This document shows, piece after piece, positions 45,459 to 54,865 of a stretch of DNA of 64,000 bases. Where the stretch lies: the NCBI RefSeq assembly GCF_017996735.1, contig NZ_JAGOGJ010000003.1, forward strand, positions 124,001-188,000. The letters run 5' to 3'. Made by a program: the position numbers and the translations under genes. The notes beneath the pieces are model-generated. The model was given only the letters and a program-made list of their open reading frames with translations, had not been told where the DNA came from and ran no database searches. Positions within the stretch are counted from its first letter, which is position 1. Every line of letters starts with the position of its first letter. The DNA is from Niveispirillum sp. Its GTDB lineage: Bacteria > Pseudomonadota > Alphaproteobacteria > Azospirillales > Azospirillaceae.

Positions 45459-45656
45459 TGGGTGTAGATATATCGGTGCGATGGACAGGAGTCAAGGCGC
45501 TTTTGTGCAGTGCAACAAGAGCGGCGCTGTTCAAAAGGATAGGATGCGCATGCCCCAAGGGCGCGGGCGGCATGTCCGCTTTGGTCTTTCGCGGCATGGT
45601 GGTGCCGTGACAGGATGCCGCCCCTTCGCCCCTGACGACCGGAGTGGTTTGAGCAA

Positions 45657-46382
45657 ATGACCTACTGTCTCGGCATCAAGATCAAGGACGGGCTGATCGC
45701 GCTGGCCGATGGTCGCATCACCGCCGGCACCCAGGTGACGGCCGCCCGCAAGGTGACCCTGATCAAGAACGGCAAGGAGCAGTTCTTTGTCATGACCTCG
45801 GGTCTGCGGTCGGTACGCGACAAGACGCTGGCCTATCTGCGGCGCGAAATGGCCGACAAGAAGGCCAAGCCGTTCCCCACCATGCTGGACGCGGCCAACG
45901 CCTTTGCCCGCTGCCTGCGCACCGTCGCCGCGGAGGACCGGGAGGCGCTGGAAGCGTCGAACCTGAAGTTCAACCTGCATGCCATCATCGGCGGCCAGCT
46001 TTCCAAGGATGAGGAACCGACCATGTTCCTGATCTATCCGGAGGGGAACTGGATCGAGGTCGACGAGCGCACGCCCTATCTTTCCATCGGTGCCACCACC
46101 TATGGCAAGCCGATCCTGGATCGGGCGCTGAAGCAGCAGACCACCATGCCCATGGCGCTGAAGCTGGCCTACCTGTCCTTCGACAGCACACGCTATTCCT
46201 CCGCCGATGTCGGCTATCCCATCGATCTGCTGACCTATCATGTCGCGGACCGCAAATGGCGGGAGGACCAGTTCGACTATGACCATCTGGTCGAACAACG
46301 GCATTGGTGGAACAAGCACATCACCGACCTGGCCAACCGTCTGCCCAACGGACCGTGGATGGAGACGCTGCTGCCGGAATGA
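45657..46382 (+). CDS. proteasome-like peptidase Anbu
   Basis: A 241-residue member of the bacterial Anbu group (ancestral proteasome beta-type subunit, Ntn hydrolase). The sequence MTYCLGIKIKDGLIALADGRITAG places Thr directly after Met as the likely catalytic N-terminal nucleophile, with Asp 17 residues along in ADGRIT and a lysine near 31 (TAARK), plus the family block MTSGLRSVRDKTLAYLRRE. Anbu assembles into helical open rings. In many genomes it sits with transglutaminase-like, ATP-grasp and alpha-E genes; none of those is beside it here. Confidence 0.92.
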   Translation: MTYCLGIKIKDGLIALADGRITAGTQVTAARKVTLIKNGKEQFFVMTSGLRSVRDKTLAYLRREMADKKAKPFPTMLDAANAFARCLRTVAAEDREALEASNLKFNLHAIIGGQLSKDEEPTMFLIYPEGNWIEVDERTPYLSIGATTYGKPILDRALKQQTTMPMALKLAYLSFDSTRYSSADVGYPIDLLTYHVADRKWREDQFDYDHLVEQRHWWNKHITDLANRLPNGPWMETLLPE

Positions 46383-46623
46383 GTTTTATTGCCGATTCGC
46401 AAGAAAACGGGCCGCCTTACCGGGACGGGTGGCGGCCCGGCGCCGGATCGGACCGTGATGGTTTAAACCCCGTTCAAACCGGCTGCATACTTCCATGTGC
46501 GGCGTTCCTGGCGGGAGAAGAGGTGAGCGGTACCATACCCCAGAACGGGTAATGTCGTTGGACATGGACACGTTGGGGGCGTAATCTTGCCACCAAAGAT
46601 ATAGTTAACAGGAGTTTCCGGCT

Positions 46624-47082
46624 GTGGCGGATTTCAGCATCGTCCCCCCCGCCCCAGAGGACGAGGCGGATTGGCGTCGAAACTGGGCCGCCTATCTCAC
46701 ACGATACACAGTGACGGTCGAGCCGCTGACGACCGACATCATCTGGGCACGGTTGCTGGACCCGACCTCTTCCATGCGCGGCTTCATCGCGCGTGATGCC
46801 ACAGGCCGGGGCATCGGTTTCTGCCACCTGATCCTGCATGACAATACATGGTCGCTGCAGCCCTTCTGTTATCTGGAGGATATGTTCGTGGCGGCGGATC
46901 ATCGCCGGCACGGCGTGGGCCGCGCGCTGCTGAACCGTATCATCGACACGGCGCGGGAAAACCGTTGGGCCCGTGTCTACTGGACAAGCTGGAACAACAA
47001 TGCACCGGCCCGCGCGCTCTATGACAGCGTTACCGGCGGCGCCGATCAGCTTGTCCATTACACGGTGAAGCTGCTGGCCTGA
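46624..47082 (+). CDS. GNAT-family N-acetyltransferase
   Basis: A 152-residue cytosolic acetyltransferase. The acetyl-CoA loop is in LEDMFVAADHRRHGVGRALLNRIIDTARENRWARVYW (R-x-x-G-x-G), and a late N-x-x-A-x-x-x-Y block (NNNAPARALYDSV) fits the family. The start codon is GTG with AGGAG nine bases upstream. Substrate unknown. It stands alone, with a 240-bp gap before it containing a GGGCCGCC/GGCGGCCC hairpin (46414-46439) that may terminate the Anbu gene. Confidence 0.9.
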   Translation: MADFSIVPPAPEDEADWRRNWAAYLTRYTVTVEPLTTDIIWARLLDPTSSMRGFIARDATGRGIGFCHLILHDNTWSLQPFCYLEDMFVAADHRRHGVGRALLNRIIDTARENRWARVYWTSWNNNAPARALYDSVTGGADQLVHYTVKLLA

Positions 47083-47239
47083 TACGGTCTCCGGCCGTCG
47101 CCGCTCCGGCATCATCGCCGATTTTCGACAGCGCTGTCGTTCGCCTTTGGTTCGCGCCGGTAACCATGGTAGAATCAGGGCCGCCATGCGGGTCAGGGGG
47201 GCTCTGCGGGCGGGCGGGCCTGTTTCACGAAAGCGTGGA

Positions 47240-47258
47240 CGCGTTTCGCGTAAACGCG
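47240..47258. promoter_or_regulatory. inverted repeat upstream of the efflux operon
   Basis: CGCGTTT and AAACGCG (7-bp arms, 5-bp spacer) form a symmetrical site 95 bp before the adaptor gene. A second small inverted repeat (CACGAAAGCGTG, 47226-47237) lies immediately upstream. It could be an operator, but no regulator gene is adjacent to support it. Confidence 0.35.
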
Positions 47259-47353
47259 GGTGAAAAGGACGCCCCCTTTACAGATATCCAAGCCGCCCCA
47301 CCCTCATCCCTTGCCGGTCGTGCCGGGGATAGTCTGGATGTTGGACGGATGAG

Positions 47354-48436
47354 ATGAACGATAAACGTGACCTGCTGCGCTCCCTGACCATCGACCGTCC
47401 GGCGGACATGCCGGCGGCGGGAATGGCTCCGCCACGGTCGGGCCTGCCGGGCTGGGCCAAGGGTGTGGGCGTGGTGGCCCTGCTGGCCCTGGGAGTGGCG
47501 GGTGGCATCTATGGGCCCGCCCTTCTGGGCGGAGAGGAGGCGGCAGCCCCCGCCAAGGTGGCGGCGGCCGGCGGGCAGGGTGCTTCTTCCGCCACCGGCG
47601 GTGCGTCGGCCGCCACGCCGGCCCCCCCCACCGTCACGCCGCGCCCAAGCAACACGCTGGTGGCGTCGGGCTATATCGTGGCGCGGCGTACCGCCACCGT
47701 TTCCGCCGAAATCACGGGCCGGGTACAGGATGTGCTGGTCGATGAAGGCATGGTGGTGACCAAGGGCCAGGAACTGGCCCGGCTGGATGCCACCCTGGCC
47801 GGCATCGACCTGGACCTGGCCAAGGCTCGCGTCGCCTCGGCCCAGGCGCAGATCGAAGGGTTCTCCGCCGACCTGCGCGATGCTGAGCGTGTGCTGGCCC
47901 GCACCGCGTCCCTGTCCAGGGCGTCGAACGCGTCGGAGGCGGAACTGACCCGCGCCCAGGCCCGCGCGGAAACCCTGCGCGCCCAGTTGAAAGGGTCGCG
48001 GGCTGAGCTGGAGGTGGCGAGGATCACCGTGGCGCGGCAGACGGAAACCGTGGACCGCCATATCGTGCGCGCGCCCTTCGACGGCGTGGTGATCGACAAG
48101 AATGCCCAGCCGGGGGAAATCATCTCCCCCATGTCGTCCGGCGGCTTCACCCGCACCGGCGTCTGCACCCTGGTCGATATGGAAAGTCTGGAGGTGGAGG
48201 TGGATGTGAACGAGGCCAATATCGGCCGCGTCCGCGCCGGCCAGAAGGTGGAGGCGGTGCTGGACGCCTATCCCGACTGGAAGATCCCGTCCAGCGTCAT
48301 CGCAGTGGTGCCGCGCGCCAACCGGGACAAGGCCACCATCAAGGTCCGCATCAAGCTGGAACAGCGCGACGGCCGTGTCCTGCCCGACATGGGGGCCAAG
48401 GTCACCTTCCTGGACGCCAAGCCCGCCGGAAACTGA
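47354..48436 (+). CDS. HlyD/MacA-type periplasmic adaptor subunit
   Basis: A 360-residue membrane-fusion protein that links an inner-membrane ABC exporter to the outside. One N-terminal membrane segment (about residues 37-58) is followed by an Ala/Pro linker, a lipoyl-like barrel (VASGYIVARRTATVSAEITGRVQDVLVDEGMVVTKGQELARLD), an alpha-hairpin coiled coil (about 150-230), the second lipoyl half (VDRHIVRAPFDGVVIDKNAQPGEII) and a beta-barrel. It is the first gene of a four-gene efflux operon. Confidence 0.92.
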   Translation: MNDKRDLLRSLTIDRPADMPAAGMAPPRSGLPGWAKGVGVVALLALGVAGGIYGPALLGGEEAAAPAKVAAAGGQGASSATGGASAATPAPPTVTPRPSNTLVASGYIVARRTATVSAEITGRVQDVLVDEGMVVTKGQELARLDATLAGIDLDLAKARVASAQAQIEGFSADLRDAERVLARTASLSRASNASEAELTRAQARAETLRAQLKGSRAELEVARITVARQTETVDRHIVRAPFDGVVIDKNAQPGEIISPMSSGGFTRTGVCTLVDMESLEVEVDVNEANIGRVRAGQKVEAVLDAYPDWKIPSSVIAVVPRANRDKATIKVRIKLEQRDGRVLPDMGAKVTFLDAKPAGN

Positions 48437-48491
48437 ACCGGCATCGATCCATCATTTCAACCCGGGAACATCCGGCAACTGGGGGAATAGC

Positions 48492-49178
48492 ATGACGGCA
48501 TTGATCAGCATCCAGGGTGGGGCCAAGCGCTTCGTGAAGGGGCGGGAAACCATCACCATCTTCGACCACCTGGACATGACCATCGAACAGGGCGACTTCA
48601 TCGCCATCATGGGGCCGTCCGGGTCGGGCAAGACCACGCTGCTGAACCTGCTGGGCGGCATCGACCGGGCCACGGCCGGTTCCATCAGCTTCGCCGGCCA
48701 GCGGCTGGACCAGATGAACGAGGGCCAGTTGTCGGCCTGGCGGGCGGCCAATGTCGGTTTCATCTTCCAGTTCTACAACCTGATGCCGGCCCTGAACGCG
48801 GCCCGCAATGTCGAACTGCCCCTGCTGCTGACCAGCCTGGGGGCGGGGGAGCGCAAGCGGCGCGTCGAAACGGCGTTGAAGATCGTGGGCCTGGCCGAGC
48901 GCGCCAAGCATTTCCCGCGTGAAATGTCAGGTGGTCAGCAGCAGCGCGTGGCCATCGCGCGGGCCATCGTGGCCGACCCGCGCATGCTGCTCTGCGACGA
49001 GCCCACGGGCGACCTGGACCGCAAGACGGCGGACGAGATCCTGTCCATGCTGCAGCTTTTGAACAAGGAAATGGGCAAGACCATCATCATGGTCACCCAT
49101 GACCCGGAGGCCGCGCGCTATGCATCCCGTGTCCTGCATCTGGACAAGGGCCGCTTTGTCGAGCAGGTGGCGGCATGA
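48492..49178 (+). CDS. ABC transporter ATP-binding protein, MacB/LolD type
   Basis: A 228-residue ATPase with Walker A GPSGSGKTTLLNLLGG, Q-loop FQFYNLMPALNA, signature MSGGQQQRVAIARAI and Walker B LLCDEPTGDLD. The N-terminus and the FYNLMPALNA block place it with MacB/LolD/FtsE-type ATPases that drive FtsX-fold permeases. The frame is open upstream into the adaptor gene; 48492 (MTALISIQGG) is preceded by GGGGGAAT. It overlaps the next permease by 4 bp. Confidence 0.95.
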   Translation: MTALISIQGGAKRFVKGRETITIFDHLDMTIEQGDFIAIMGPSGSGKTTLLNLLGGIDRATAGSISFAGQRLDQMNEGQLSAWRAANVGFIFQFYNLMPALNAARNVELPLLLTSLGAGERKRRVETALKIVGLAERAKHFPREMSGGQQQRVAIARAIVADPRMLLCDEPTGDLDRKTADEILSMLQLLNKEMGKTIIMVTHDPEAARYASRVLHLDKGRFVEQVAA

Positions 49179-50332
49179 GTGACTTCACCCTGATCCTGGC
49201 CAACCTGTTCAGCCGCAAACTGCGCGCCGCACTGATGCTGGTGGCGATTTTTTTCGCCTTCCTGATCTTCGGTGTTCTGGCCGGTGTGCAGAACGGTTTT
49301 GACAATATCGGTGATTCGGGCAGTGAGAACCGGTTGGTCACCACAAACAAGATCAACTTCACCCAGCCGCTGCCCCTGGCCTATATCAGCCGCATCCGGT
49401 CGGTGGAGGGCGTGGTCGGCGCCAGCCATGCCAACTGGTTCGGCGGCTATTACCAGGACCCCAAGAACCTGGTGATGACCTTCGCCGTCGACCCGGAGAG
49501 TTATCTGAACATCTATGCCGGCGATGTCGCCCTGGCCGCCGACCAGAAGGCGGCGTTCCTGGCCGATCGCACGGGCCTGCTGGTCGGCCGCAAGATCGCG
49601 GAGAAGAACGGCTGGAAGGTGGGCGACCGCATTCCGCTGAATTCCAACATCTACACCAACAAGAATACCGGCAAGCAGAGCTGGGAATTCACCATCTCCG
49701 GCATCGTCGATCCGGCGCGGGAGGATGGCAGCACCGACTGGGCCATCTTCCATTATGATTATTTCAGCGAATCGGTGACCTTCGGCCAGAACACCATCGG
49801 CTATGTCATCATCGAGACGGCGGACAAGGCGCTGAACATGAAGATCGCCAAGGTGATCGACGAGATGTTCGCCAATTCCCCGGCCGAAACGGCGACCGAT
49901 ACGGAAAAGGCCTTTGGCCAAGCGTTTGCGGCGCAGTTGGGCAATATCACGCTGGTCATCACCCTGGTCGTGGGGGCCGCCTTCTTCACCATCCTGATGA
50001 TCGTGGGCAACACCATGTTCATGGCCGTGCGCGAACGCACGCGTGAGATCGGGGTGATGAAGACGCTGGGCTTCCCGTCGGGCCGCATCTTCAAGCTGGT
50101 CCTGGGCGAATCACTGATGCTGTCGGCCATCGGGGCGCTTCCCGCGCTGGCGGCGTCGGCGGGGTTGCTGATCTGGATGAAGAAGACGGTGGGCATGCCG
50201 GGGCTGGCGCTGACGGCGCCCTATGTGGCCCTTGGCGTGGGTATCATGCTGGCGCTGGGCCTGCTCACGGGGCTGATCCCGGCCTGGAACGCGCTGCGGC
50301 TGAACATCGTCACCGCCCTGGGGCGGCAGTGA
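49175..50332 (+). CDS. ABC transporter permease, FtsX/MacB fold (first)
   Basis: A 385-residue inner-membrane protein with one N-terminal membrane segment (about 10-32), a large periplasmic domain (about 40-255) and three C-terminal segments, the MacB-like topology with an FtsX domain (MIVGNTMFMAVRERTREIGVMKTLGFPSGRIFKLVLGESL). It is coupled to the ATPase by a 4-bp overlap and is followed 16 bp later by a second permease. The two probably form a heterodimer. Substrate unknown. Confidence 0.93.
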   Translation: MSDFTLILANLFSRKLRAALMLVAIFFAFLIFGVLAGVQNGFDNIGDSGSENRLVTTNKINFTQPLPLAYISRIRSVEGVVGASHANWFGGYYQDPKNLVMTFAVDPESYLNIYAGDVALAADQKAAFLADRTGLLVGRKIAEKNGWKVGDRIPLNSNIYTNKNTGKQSWEFTISGIVDPAREDGSTDWAIFHYDYFSESVTFGQNTIGYVIIETADKALNMKIAKVIDEMFANSPAETATDTEKAFGQAFAAQLGNITLVITLVVGAAFFTILMIVGNTMFMAVRERTREIGVMKTLGFPSGRIFKLVLGESLMLSAIGALPALAASAGLLIWMKKTVGMPGLALTAPYVALGVGIMLALGLLTGLIPAWNALRLNIVTALGRQ

Positions 50333-50348
50333 GCGGGGGGAAAAAGCC

Positions 50349-51536
50349 ATGCGTGTCCTGAACCAGATCATCGCCGTTACCACCATCAACCTGAAAAGCC
50401 TGCCGCAGCGCTTCTGGCTGTCCCTGTCCACGGTCGTGGCGGTCACCATGGTGGTGATGGTGCTGCTGTCCTTCCTGGCCATGGTCGCGGGGTTCCAGCG
50501 CACCATCGACGGCTCCGGCTCCGACAATATCGCCATCCTGATGCGCGACGGATCGCAGCAGGAACTGAATTCCGTCGTCATGCTGGATCAGGTGCGGCTG
50601 GTGGGCGAGGCACCGGGCCTGGTGCGAAAGCCGGACGGCAATGCCGTCATGTCCGCCGAACTCTATGTCATCGTGGACGGGATCAAGCGCTCAACGGGTC
50701 TCAAGTCCAACCTGCCCATGCGGGGCATCGGCCTGGATGGTGCGGCCCTGCGTGACGGGCTGGCCATCACCCGGGGCCGCATGTTCGAACCCGGCAGCAA
50801 CGAGATCGTGGTGGGCGAAAACCTGACGCGGGAGTTCAAGGGGTTCGACCTGGGCAGCGAGATCAAGCTGGGCACCGCCACATGGAAGGTGGTGGGCATC
50901 TTCTCCATGAAAGGGGCGGTGTTCGAAAGCGAGATCTGGGGCGACGTCACGGTGGTGCAGAGCATGTTCCGGCGTGGCAACAGCTTCCAGACCATCCGCG
51001 TCCGGCTGGAGAATGATGGCGCCATCGAGGCCCTGCGCACCTATGTGGAGAACGAGCCGCGCCTGAAGCTGGCCGTGCAGTCGGAGAAGGCCTTCTTCGC
51101 GGGCCAGTCCTCGGGCACCATCCGGCTGGTCAAGGGGGCCGGCTGGCCGTTGGCCATCGCCATGGCTATCGGGGCGCTGGCCGGTGCGCTGAACACCATG
51201 TACAGCTCGGTCGCCACCCGGTCGCGGGAGATTGCCACCCTTCGCTGCCTGGGCTTCGGCGGTTTTCCCAGCTTCATGGCCACGCTGCTGGAAAGCCTGG
51301 TTTTGTCCGCCATCGGCGGCGGCCTGGGGGCGCTGCTGACCTTCCTGATCTTTGACGGGTTCAGCACATCGGCCCTGGGCGACGGGTTCACCCAGATCGT
51401 GTTCAGCTTCAGCCTGACGCCGGCCCTGGTGAAACAGGGGATCACGCTCGCCATGCTGGTGGGTCTGATCGGTGGTTTCTTCCCCGCCCTGCGCGCGGCA
51501 CGCCTGCCCATCGTGGCCGCCTATGCGCAGGGGTGA
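50349..51536 (+). CDS. ABC transporter permease, FtsX/MacB fold (second)
   Basis: A 395-residue permease with the same layout: an N-terminal segment (LSTVVAVTMVVMVLLSFLAMVAGF), a periplasmic domain, then three segments with the FtsX signature SVATRSREIATLRCLGFGGFPSFMATLLESLVLSAIGG. It resembles the preceding permease in topology more than in sequence. Its stop abuts that of the convergent lipoprotein gene with no gap. Confidence 0.93.
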   Translation: MRVLNQIIAVTTINLKSLPQRFWLSLSTVVAVTMVVMVLLSFLAMVAGFQRTIDGSGSDNIAILMRDGSQQELNSVVMLDQVRLVGEAPGLVRKPDGNAVMSAELYVIVDGIKRSTGLKSNLPMRGIGLDGAALRDGLAITRGRMFEPGSNEIVVGENLTREFKGFDLGSEIKLGTATWKVVGIFSMKGAVFESEIWGDVTVVQSMFRRGNSFQTIRVRLENDGAIEALRTYVENEPRLKLAVQSEKAFFAGQSSGTIRLVKGAGWPLAIAMAIGALAGALNTMYSSVATRSREIATLRCLGFGGFPSFMATLLESLVLSAIGGGLGALLTFLIFDGFSTSALGDGFTQIVFSFSLTPALVKQGITLAMLVGLIGGFFPALRAARLPIVAAYAQG

Positions 51537-52814
51537 TCACGGCGCCGCTGTCTGTGTGATGGCCCGGAAATGGGCCATCACCCCGGCCGGTGCGTAATAG
51601 GGGGCGGGGTCGCCGGCCAGGGTGCGCGGGCCGCGCAGCGCCGCCAGCCGCCCCTCCTCATCCACCAGTATCCAGGGCGGGTCGCGCCATACCGCCTCGT
51701 CCAGATCCAGCAGCAGGGTGGGCACATCCGTTCCCTGGCTGCGGGCCGGGCCGGTATGTGCGGCCACCATGGCCACGGTGCCACCATCGCCATCGGGCCG
51801 GTGCAGAAGCCGGCTGATGCCCGGCCGCTGCCGCCGGATCGTGATGGCGGGCCAGTCCCCGCCCGACAGGCGCAGCAGCACGAAGCCGAAGGCCCGCGCC
51901 GCCACCTCTGCCTGCACCACCCGCCCGTCGGTCAGCATCAGCGGCGTCGGGGCGGGCAGGGCGGCGCCCGTATCGGGCAGCAGCACCAGACCGCCGGCAT
52001 CGGCCATGACACCGGTCAGGCTGCCCCAGCGGACCAGGGCGGCGGCGGGGGAGACACCCGTCGCCTCGTCACCGGTGTCCGGGATTTCGTCCCCTGTCGC
52101 GGTGGCCGGTGGGACGCCGGTCAGTGAGGCGGTGGTGAGTGGGGCGCTGTCGGGAAGGGCGGTGGCGGGGCTGATCCCCAGGGCCGCCGGAGGGGCCGGG
52201 AGTGCCGCCACAGGACCGGTCGCGACGCCGGGCGGGGTCAGGGCCAGATCCCGGAATTCCGGCAGGCCGGCCAGCCGGCGGGCAGCATCGGCCGTGGCAT
52301 TGCGGATGATGATGCCGTACTTGCCGTTCAGCGACGGGATGTCGGTCTCTCCTTTTCCCTCCGTCGTGAAATGGCGGACGGGGCCGGGCGGGTTGGTCAC
52401 ATCCCAATCGATGCGCACCCGGCCGCTGCCTGTGGTGCCGATGGGCTTGCGCGTGTCGTCATCCACCTTGCGGCACAGCGACAGCTCGACATCGACCAGC
52501 CGGCCGGTCAGCACGCGGCCGGCACCGGGGGTTAGCGACAGCCCGCCCCATCCGGTGCCATCACGCAGGGCATCGGCCAGAATGCGGTCGATGCCGCCAT
52601 CGGCGATCCAGGCGACATCATGGTAGGGCGATTTGCAGCCCCAGCCCCATTCATAGGCGCCGGCCTTGTGCCCTACGGGCAGGTCGATCAGCACGCGGCC
52701 CGGCGCCACGGCGGCCGGCACACGCGGCCCCGTGGCCGGCGGCTGGTCCGCACAGCCCGCCAGGAGCAGCGAAAACAGGCTGACGACAAGGATCGAACCG
52801 GTGCAACGATGCAT
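51537..52814 (-). CDS. lipoprotein with possible degenerate trypsin-like domain
   Basis: A 425-residue protein with a lipoprotein signal peptide (MHRCTGSILVVSLFSLLLAGC, lipobox LAGC). The first mature half contains CKSPYHDVAWIADGGIDRILADALRDG and VRHFTTEGKGETDIPSLNGK; a Pro/Ala/Thr linker follows. The last 190 residues (GSLTGVMADAGGLVLLPDTGA...LMLTDGRVVQAEVAARAFGFVLLRLSGG) resemble an HtrA-like barrel, but I find no catalytic His/Asp/Ser set. I start at 52814 because earlier in-frame codons overlap the hisB gene region. Divergent from hisB. Function unknown. Confidence 0.78.
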   Translation of the reverse strand: MHRCTGSILVVSLFSLLLAGCADQPPATGPRVPAAVAPGRVLIDLPVGHKAGAYEWGWGCKSPYHDVAWIADGGIDRILADALRDGTGWGGLSLTPGAGRVLTGRLVDVELSLCRKVDDDTRKPIGTTGSGRVRIDWDVTNPPGPVRHFTTEGKGETDIPSLNGKYGIIIRNATADAARRLAGLPEFRDLALTPPGVATGPVAALPAPPAALGISPATALPDSAPLTTASLTGVPPATATGDEIPDTGDEATGVSPAAALVRWGSLTGVMADAGGLVLLPDTGAALPAPTPLMLTDGRVVQAEVAARAFGFVLLRLSGGDWPAITIRRQRPGISRLLHRPDGDGGTVAMVAAHTGPARSQGTDVPTLLLDLDEAVWRDPPWILVDEEGRLAALRGPRTLAGDPAPYYAPAGVMAHFRAITQTAAP

Positions 52815-52833
52815 GGGACACAATCTTAAAGGA

Positions 52834-52862
52834 TTGGGCGTCGATATAATTACAATTATAAT
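52834..52862 (+). promoter_or_regulatory. promoter of the histidine operon
   Basis: TTGGGC (52834-52839), a 17-base spacer and a perfect TATAAT (52857-52862), 92 bp before hisB. The -10 region overlaps an AT-rich palindrome TATAATT-AC-AATTATA (52845-52860), which could bind a regulator or serve the divergent lipoprotein gene. Confidence 0.7.
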
Positions 52863-52953
52863 CCACCCGCCGTCCAGGCCCGCGCACGGCTGCGGACACT
52901 GCCTTGCAAAAGGGCCGGATGACAGGAACCGGCCCGGTTGATAGGAAAAAACC

Positions 52954-53586
52954 ATGTCGAACGCAGCCGCCCCCTCCGCCCGTTCTCCGCGCCGTGCCGT
53001 TGTCGAACGCACGACGAAGGAGACCCGCATCCGTGTCGCCGTCGACCTGGACGGCACCGGAGTCTACAAGGTGTCCACCGGCATCGGGTTCCTGGACCAT
53101 ATGCTGGAACAGCTTTCGCGCCATTCGCTGATCGACCTGGAGGTTGAGGCGGTGGGCGATCTGCATATCGACTTTCACCATACGACCGAGGATACGGGCA
53201 TCGCCATCGGCGAGGCCGTGGCCAGGGCGCTGGGCGATCGCAAGGGCATTCAGCGCTACGGCGACGCCCTGATCCCCATGGACGAGACGCTGACCCGTGT
53301 CGCCATCGACCTGTCGAACCGTCCCTACCTGATCTGGAAGGTCAATTTCACCCGCGACAAGCTGGGTGACATGGACACCGAGCTGTTCAAGGAATGGTTC
53401 CAGGCCTTTGCACAGGCGGCCGGCGCCACGCTGCATGTCGAAAACCTGTATGGTGAGAATAACCACCATATCGTGGAGAGCTGCTACAAGGCACTGGCCC
53501 GTGCCTTCCGTGCGTCGGTGGAGATCGACCCGCGCAAGGAAGATGCCGTGCCCTCCACCAAGGGTGTGCTGGGCGGGTCGCTGTAA
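52954..53586 (+). CDS. hisB: imidazoleglycerol-phosphate dehydratase
   Basis: Mn-dependent enzyme of histidine synthesis converting imidazole glycerol phosphate to imidazole acetol phosphate. The 210-residue protein has the two metal-binding repeats of the family ([22 protein letters not shown] and [20 protein letters not shown]), and the [14 protein letters not shown] block. It is the monofunctional form without a phosphatase domain. First gene of the his operon. Confidence 0.98.
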   Translation: MSNAAAPSARSPRRAVVERTTKETRIRVAVDLDGTGVYKVSTGIGFLDHMLEQLSRHSLIDLEVEAVGDLHIDFHHTTEDTGIAIGEAVARALGDRKGIQRYGDALIPMDETLTRVAIDLSNRPYLIWKVNFTRDKLGDMDTELFKEWFQAFAQAAGATLHVENLYGENNHHIVESCYKALARAFRASVEIDPRKEDAVPSTKGVLGGSL

Positions 53587-53633
53587 GCGGCTCCCCTCAT
53601 CCTCCGTCCTTTCCCGTCGCATGGGCAGGCACC

Positions 53634-54284
53634 ATGACCGATAGCGTCGCCCTGATCGATTACGGCTCCGGCAATCTGCGTTCCGCCGCCAAGGCGCTGG
53701 AACGGGCCGTGGCCGATGGCGGGCTGGATGCCCGTATCCTTGTCACCAACGACCCCGATGTGGTGCGTGGTGCGACCCGCGTGGTCCTGCCGGGCGTCGG
53801 CGCCTTCGCGGACTGCAAGGCCGGGCTGGATGCCGTGCCCGGCATGGTCGACGCCCTGACTGAACGGGTGATCCGTCAGGGAGCTCCCTTCCTGGGCATT
53901 TGTGTCGGCATGCAACTGATGGCCCGGGCCGGGGTGGAGCATGGGGTGCATCCGGGGCTGGGCTGGCTGGATGCGACGGTGGAGGCGCTGACCCCGTCCG
54001 ACCCGTCGCTGAAGATCCCGCATATGGGCTGGAACGAGTTGATCGTGAAGGCGCCATCCCACCCGGTGCTGGCCGGCATCGCGCCGGGCACGCACACCTA
54101 TTACGTCCATTCCTATGCGATGAAGGTGGCCGATCCCGCCCTGGTCCTGGCCGCGTGCGACTATGCCGGGGAGTTTCCGGCCATCGTCGGGCGCGACAAT
54201 CTGGTCGGCATGCAGTTCCACCCGGAGAAGAGCCAGGCCGCCGGTCTGTCCATCATCGGCAATTTCCTGCGGTGGCGGCCATGA
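53634..54284 (+). CDS. hisH: imidazole glycerol phosphate synthase, glutamine amidotransferase subunit HisH
   Basis: Class I glutaminase that feeds ammonia to HisF. The 216-residue product has [13 protein letters not shown] at the start, the nucleophile Cys in [12 protein letters not shown], and the His-Glu pair in [10 protein letters not shown]. It is 47 bp after hisB and overlaps the next gene by 4 bp. Confidence 0.98.
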   Translation: MTDSVALIDYGSGNLRSAAKALERAVADGGLDARILVTNDPDVVRGATRVVLPGVGAFADCKAGLDAVPGMVDALTERVIRQGAPFLGICVGMQLMARAGVEHGVHPGLGWLDATVEALTPSDPSLKIPHMGWNELIVKAPSHPVLAGIAPGTHTYYVHSYAMKVADPALVLAACDYAGEFPAIVGRDNLVGMQFHPEKSQAAGLSIIGNFLRWRP

Positions 54285-54865
54285 GTGGTGAGCATCAGAA
54301 CCCGCTGGCCGGGTCCGACAGCATCGTGACGGTGGAGAAGGTGACGGAACTGAAACGTTCCGATCTTTACGACCTGTGCGACGCCACCGAAGCCGCCATC
54401 ATCGATGGCGGCGGTTTCGGCTGGGTCAGCCCGCCCGACCGCGAGGTGATGGAGCGCTACTGGAAGGGTGTGATGGCCGTGCCGGAACGCACCCTGATCG
54501 TGGGGCGGCTGGACGGGGTGATCGCGGGATCGGCGCAGCTTGTCCGACCCACCCGCAATAATGAGGCGCAGGCCTTCGCCTGCAACCTGACCACCAGTTT
54601 TGTCGCCCCCTGGGCGCGCGGCCATGGCATGGCCCGCAGGCTGACCCAGGCCGTGATCGACGAGGCGACGCGCCTGGATTTCGGCATCCTGAACCTGGAT
54701 GTGCGCGAAACGCAGCGCGCCGCCATCACGCTGTACGACCATATGGGCTTCACGCGCTGGGGCACCCATCCCCATTACGCGCGCGCCAAGGGCCGGACCA
54801 TCGCCGGCCATTTCTATTACAAGGTCCTGGAACGGCCGGAAGAAGAGACGGAGCCGCAAGCATGA
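54281..54865 (+). CDS. GNAT-family N-acetyltransferase inside the his operon
   Basis: A 194-residue acetyltransferase with the acetyl-CoA loop in [28 protein letters not shown] (R-G-x-G-x-A) and the block [41 protein letters not shown]. It overlaps hisH upstream and hisA downstream by 4 bp each (ATGA at 54281 and 54862), so it is translated with the pathway enzymes. Comparable extra frames are known in the Azospirillum his cluster. Substrate unknown. Confidence 0.93.
   Translation: MSGEHQNPLAGSDSIVTVEKVTELKRSDLYDLCDATEAAIIDGGGFGWVSPPDREVMERYWKGVMAVPERTLIVGRLDGVIAGSAQLVRPTRNNEAQAFACNLTTSFVAPWARGHGMARRLTQAVIDEATRLDFGILNLDVRETQRAAITLYDHMGFTRWGTHPHYARAKGRTIAGHFYYKVLERPEEETEPQA

Noticed and set aside
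47166..47357. 63-codon frame before the efflux adaptor gene
   Set aside because: No ribosome site or family resemblance, low-complexity, and it overlaps the palindromic sites.
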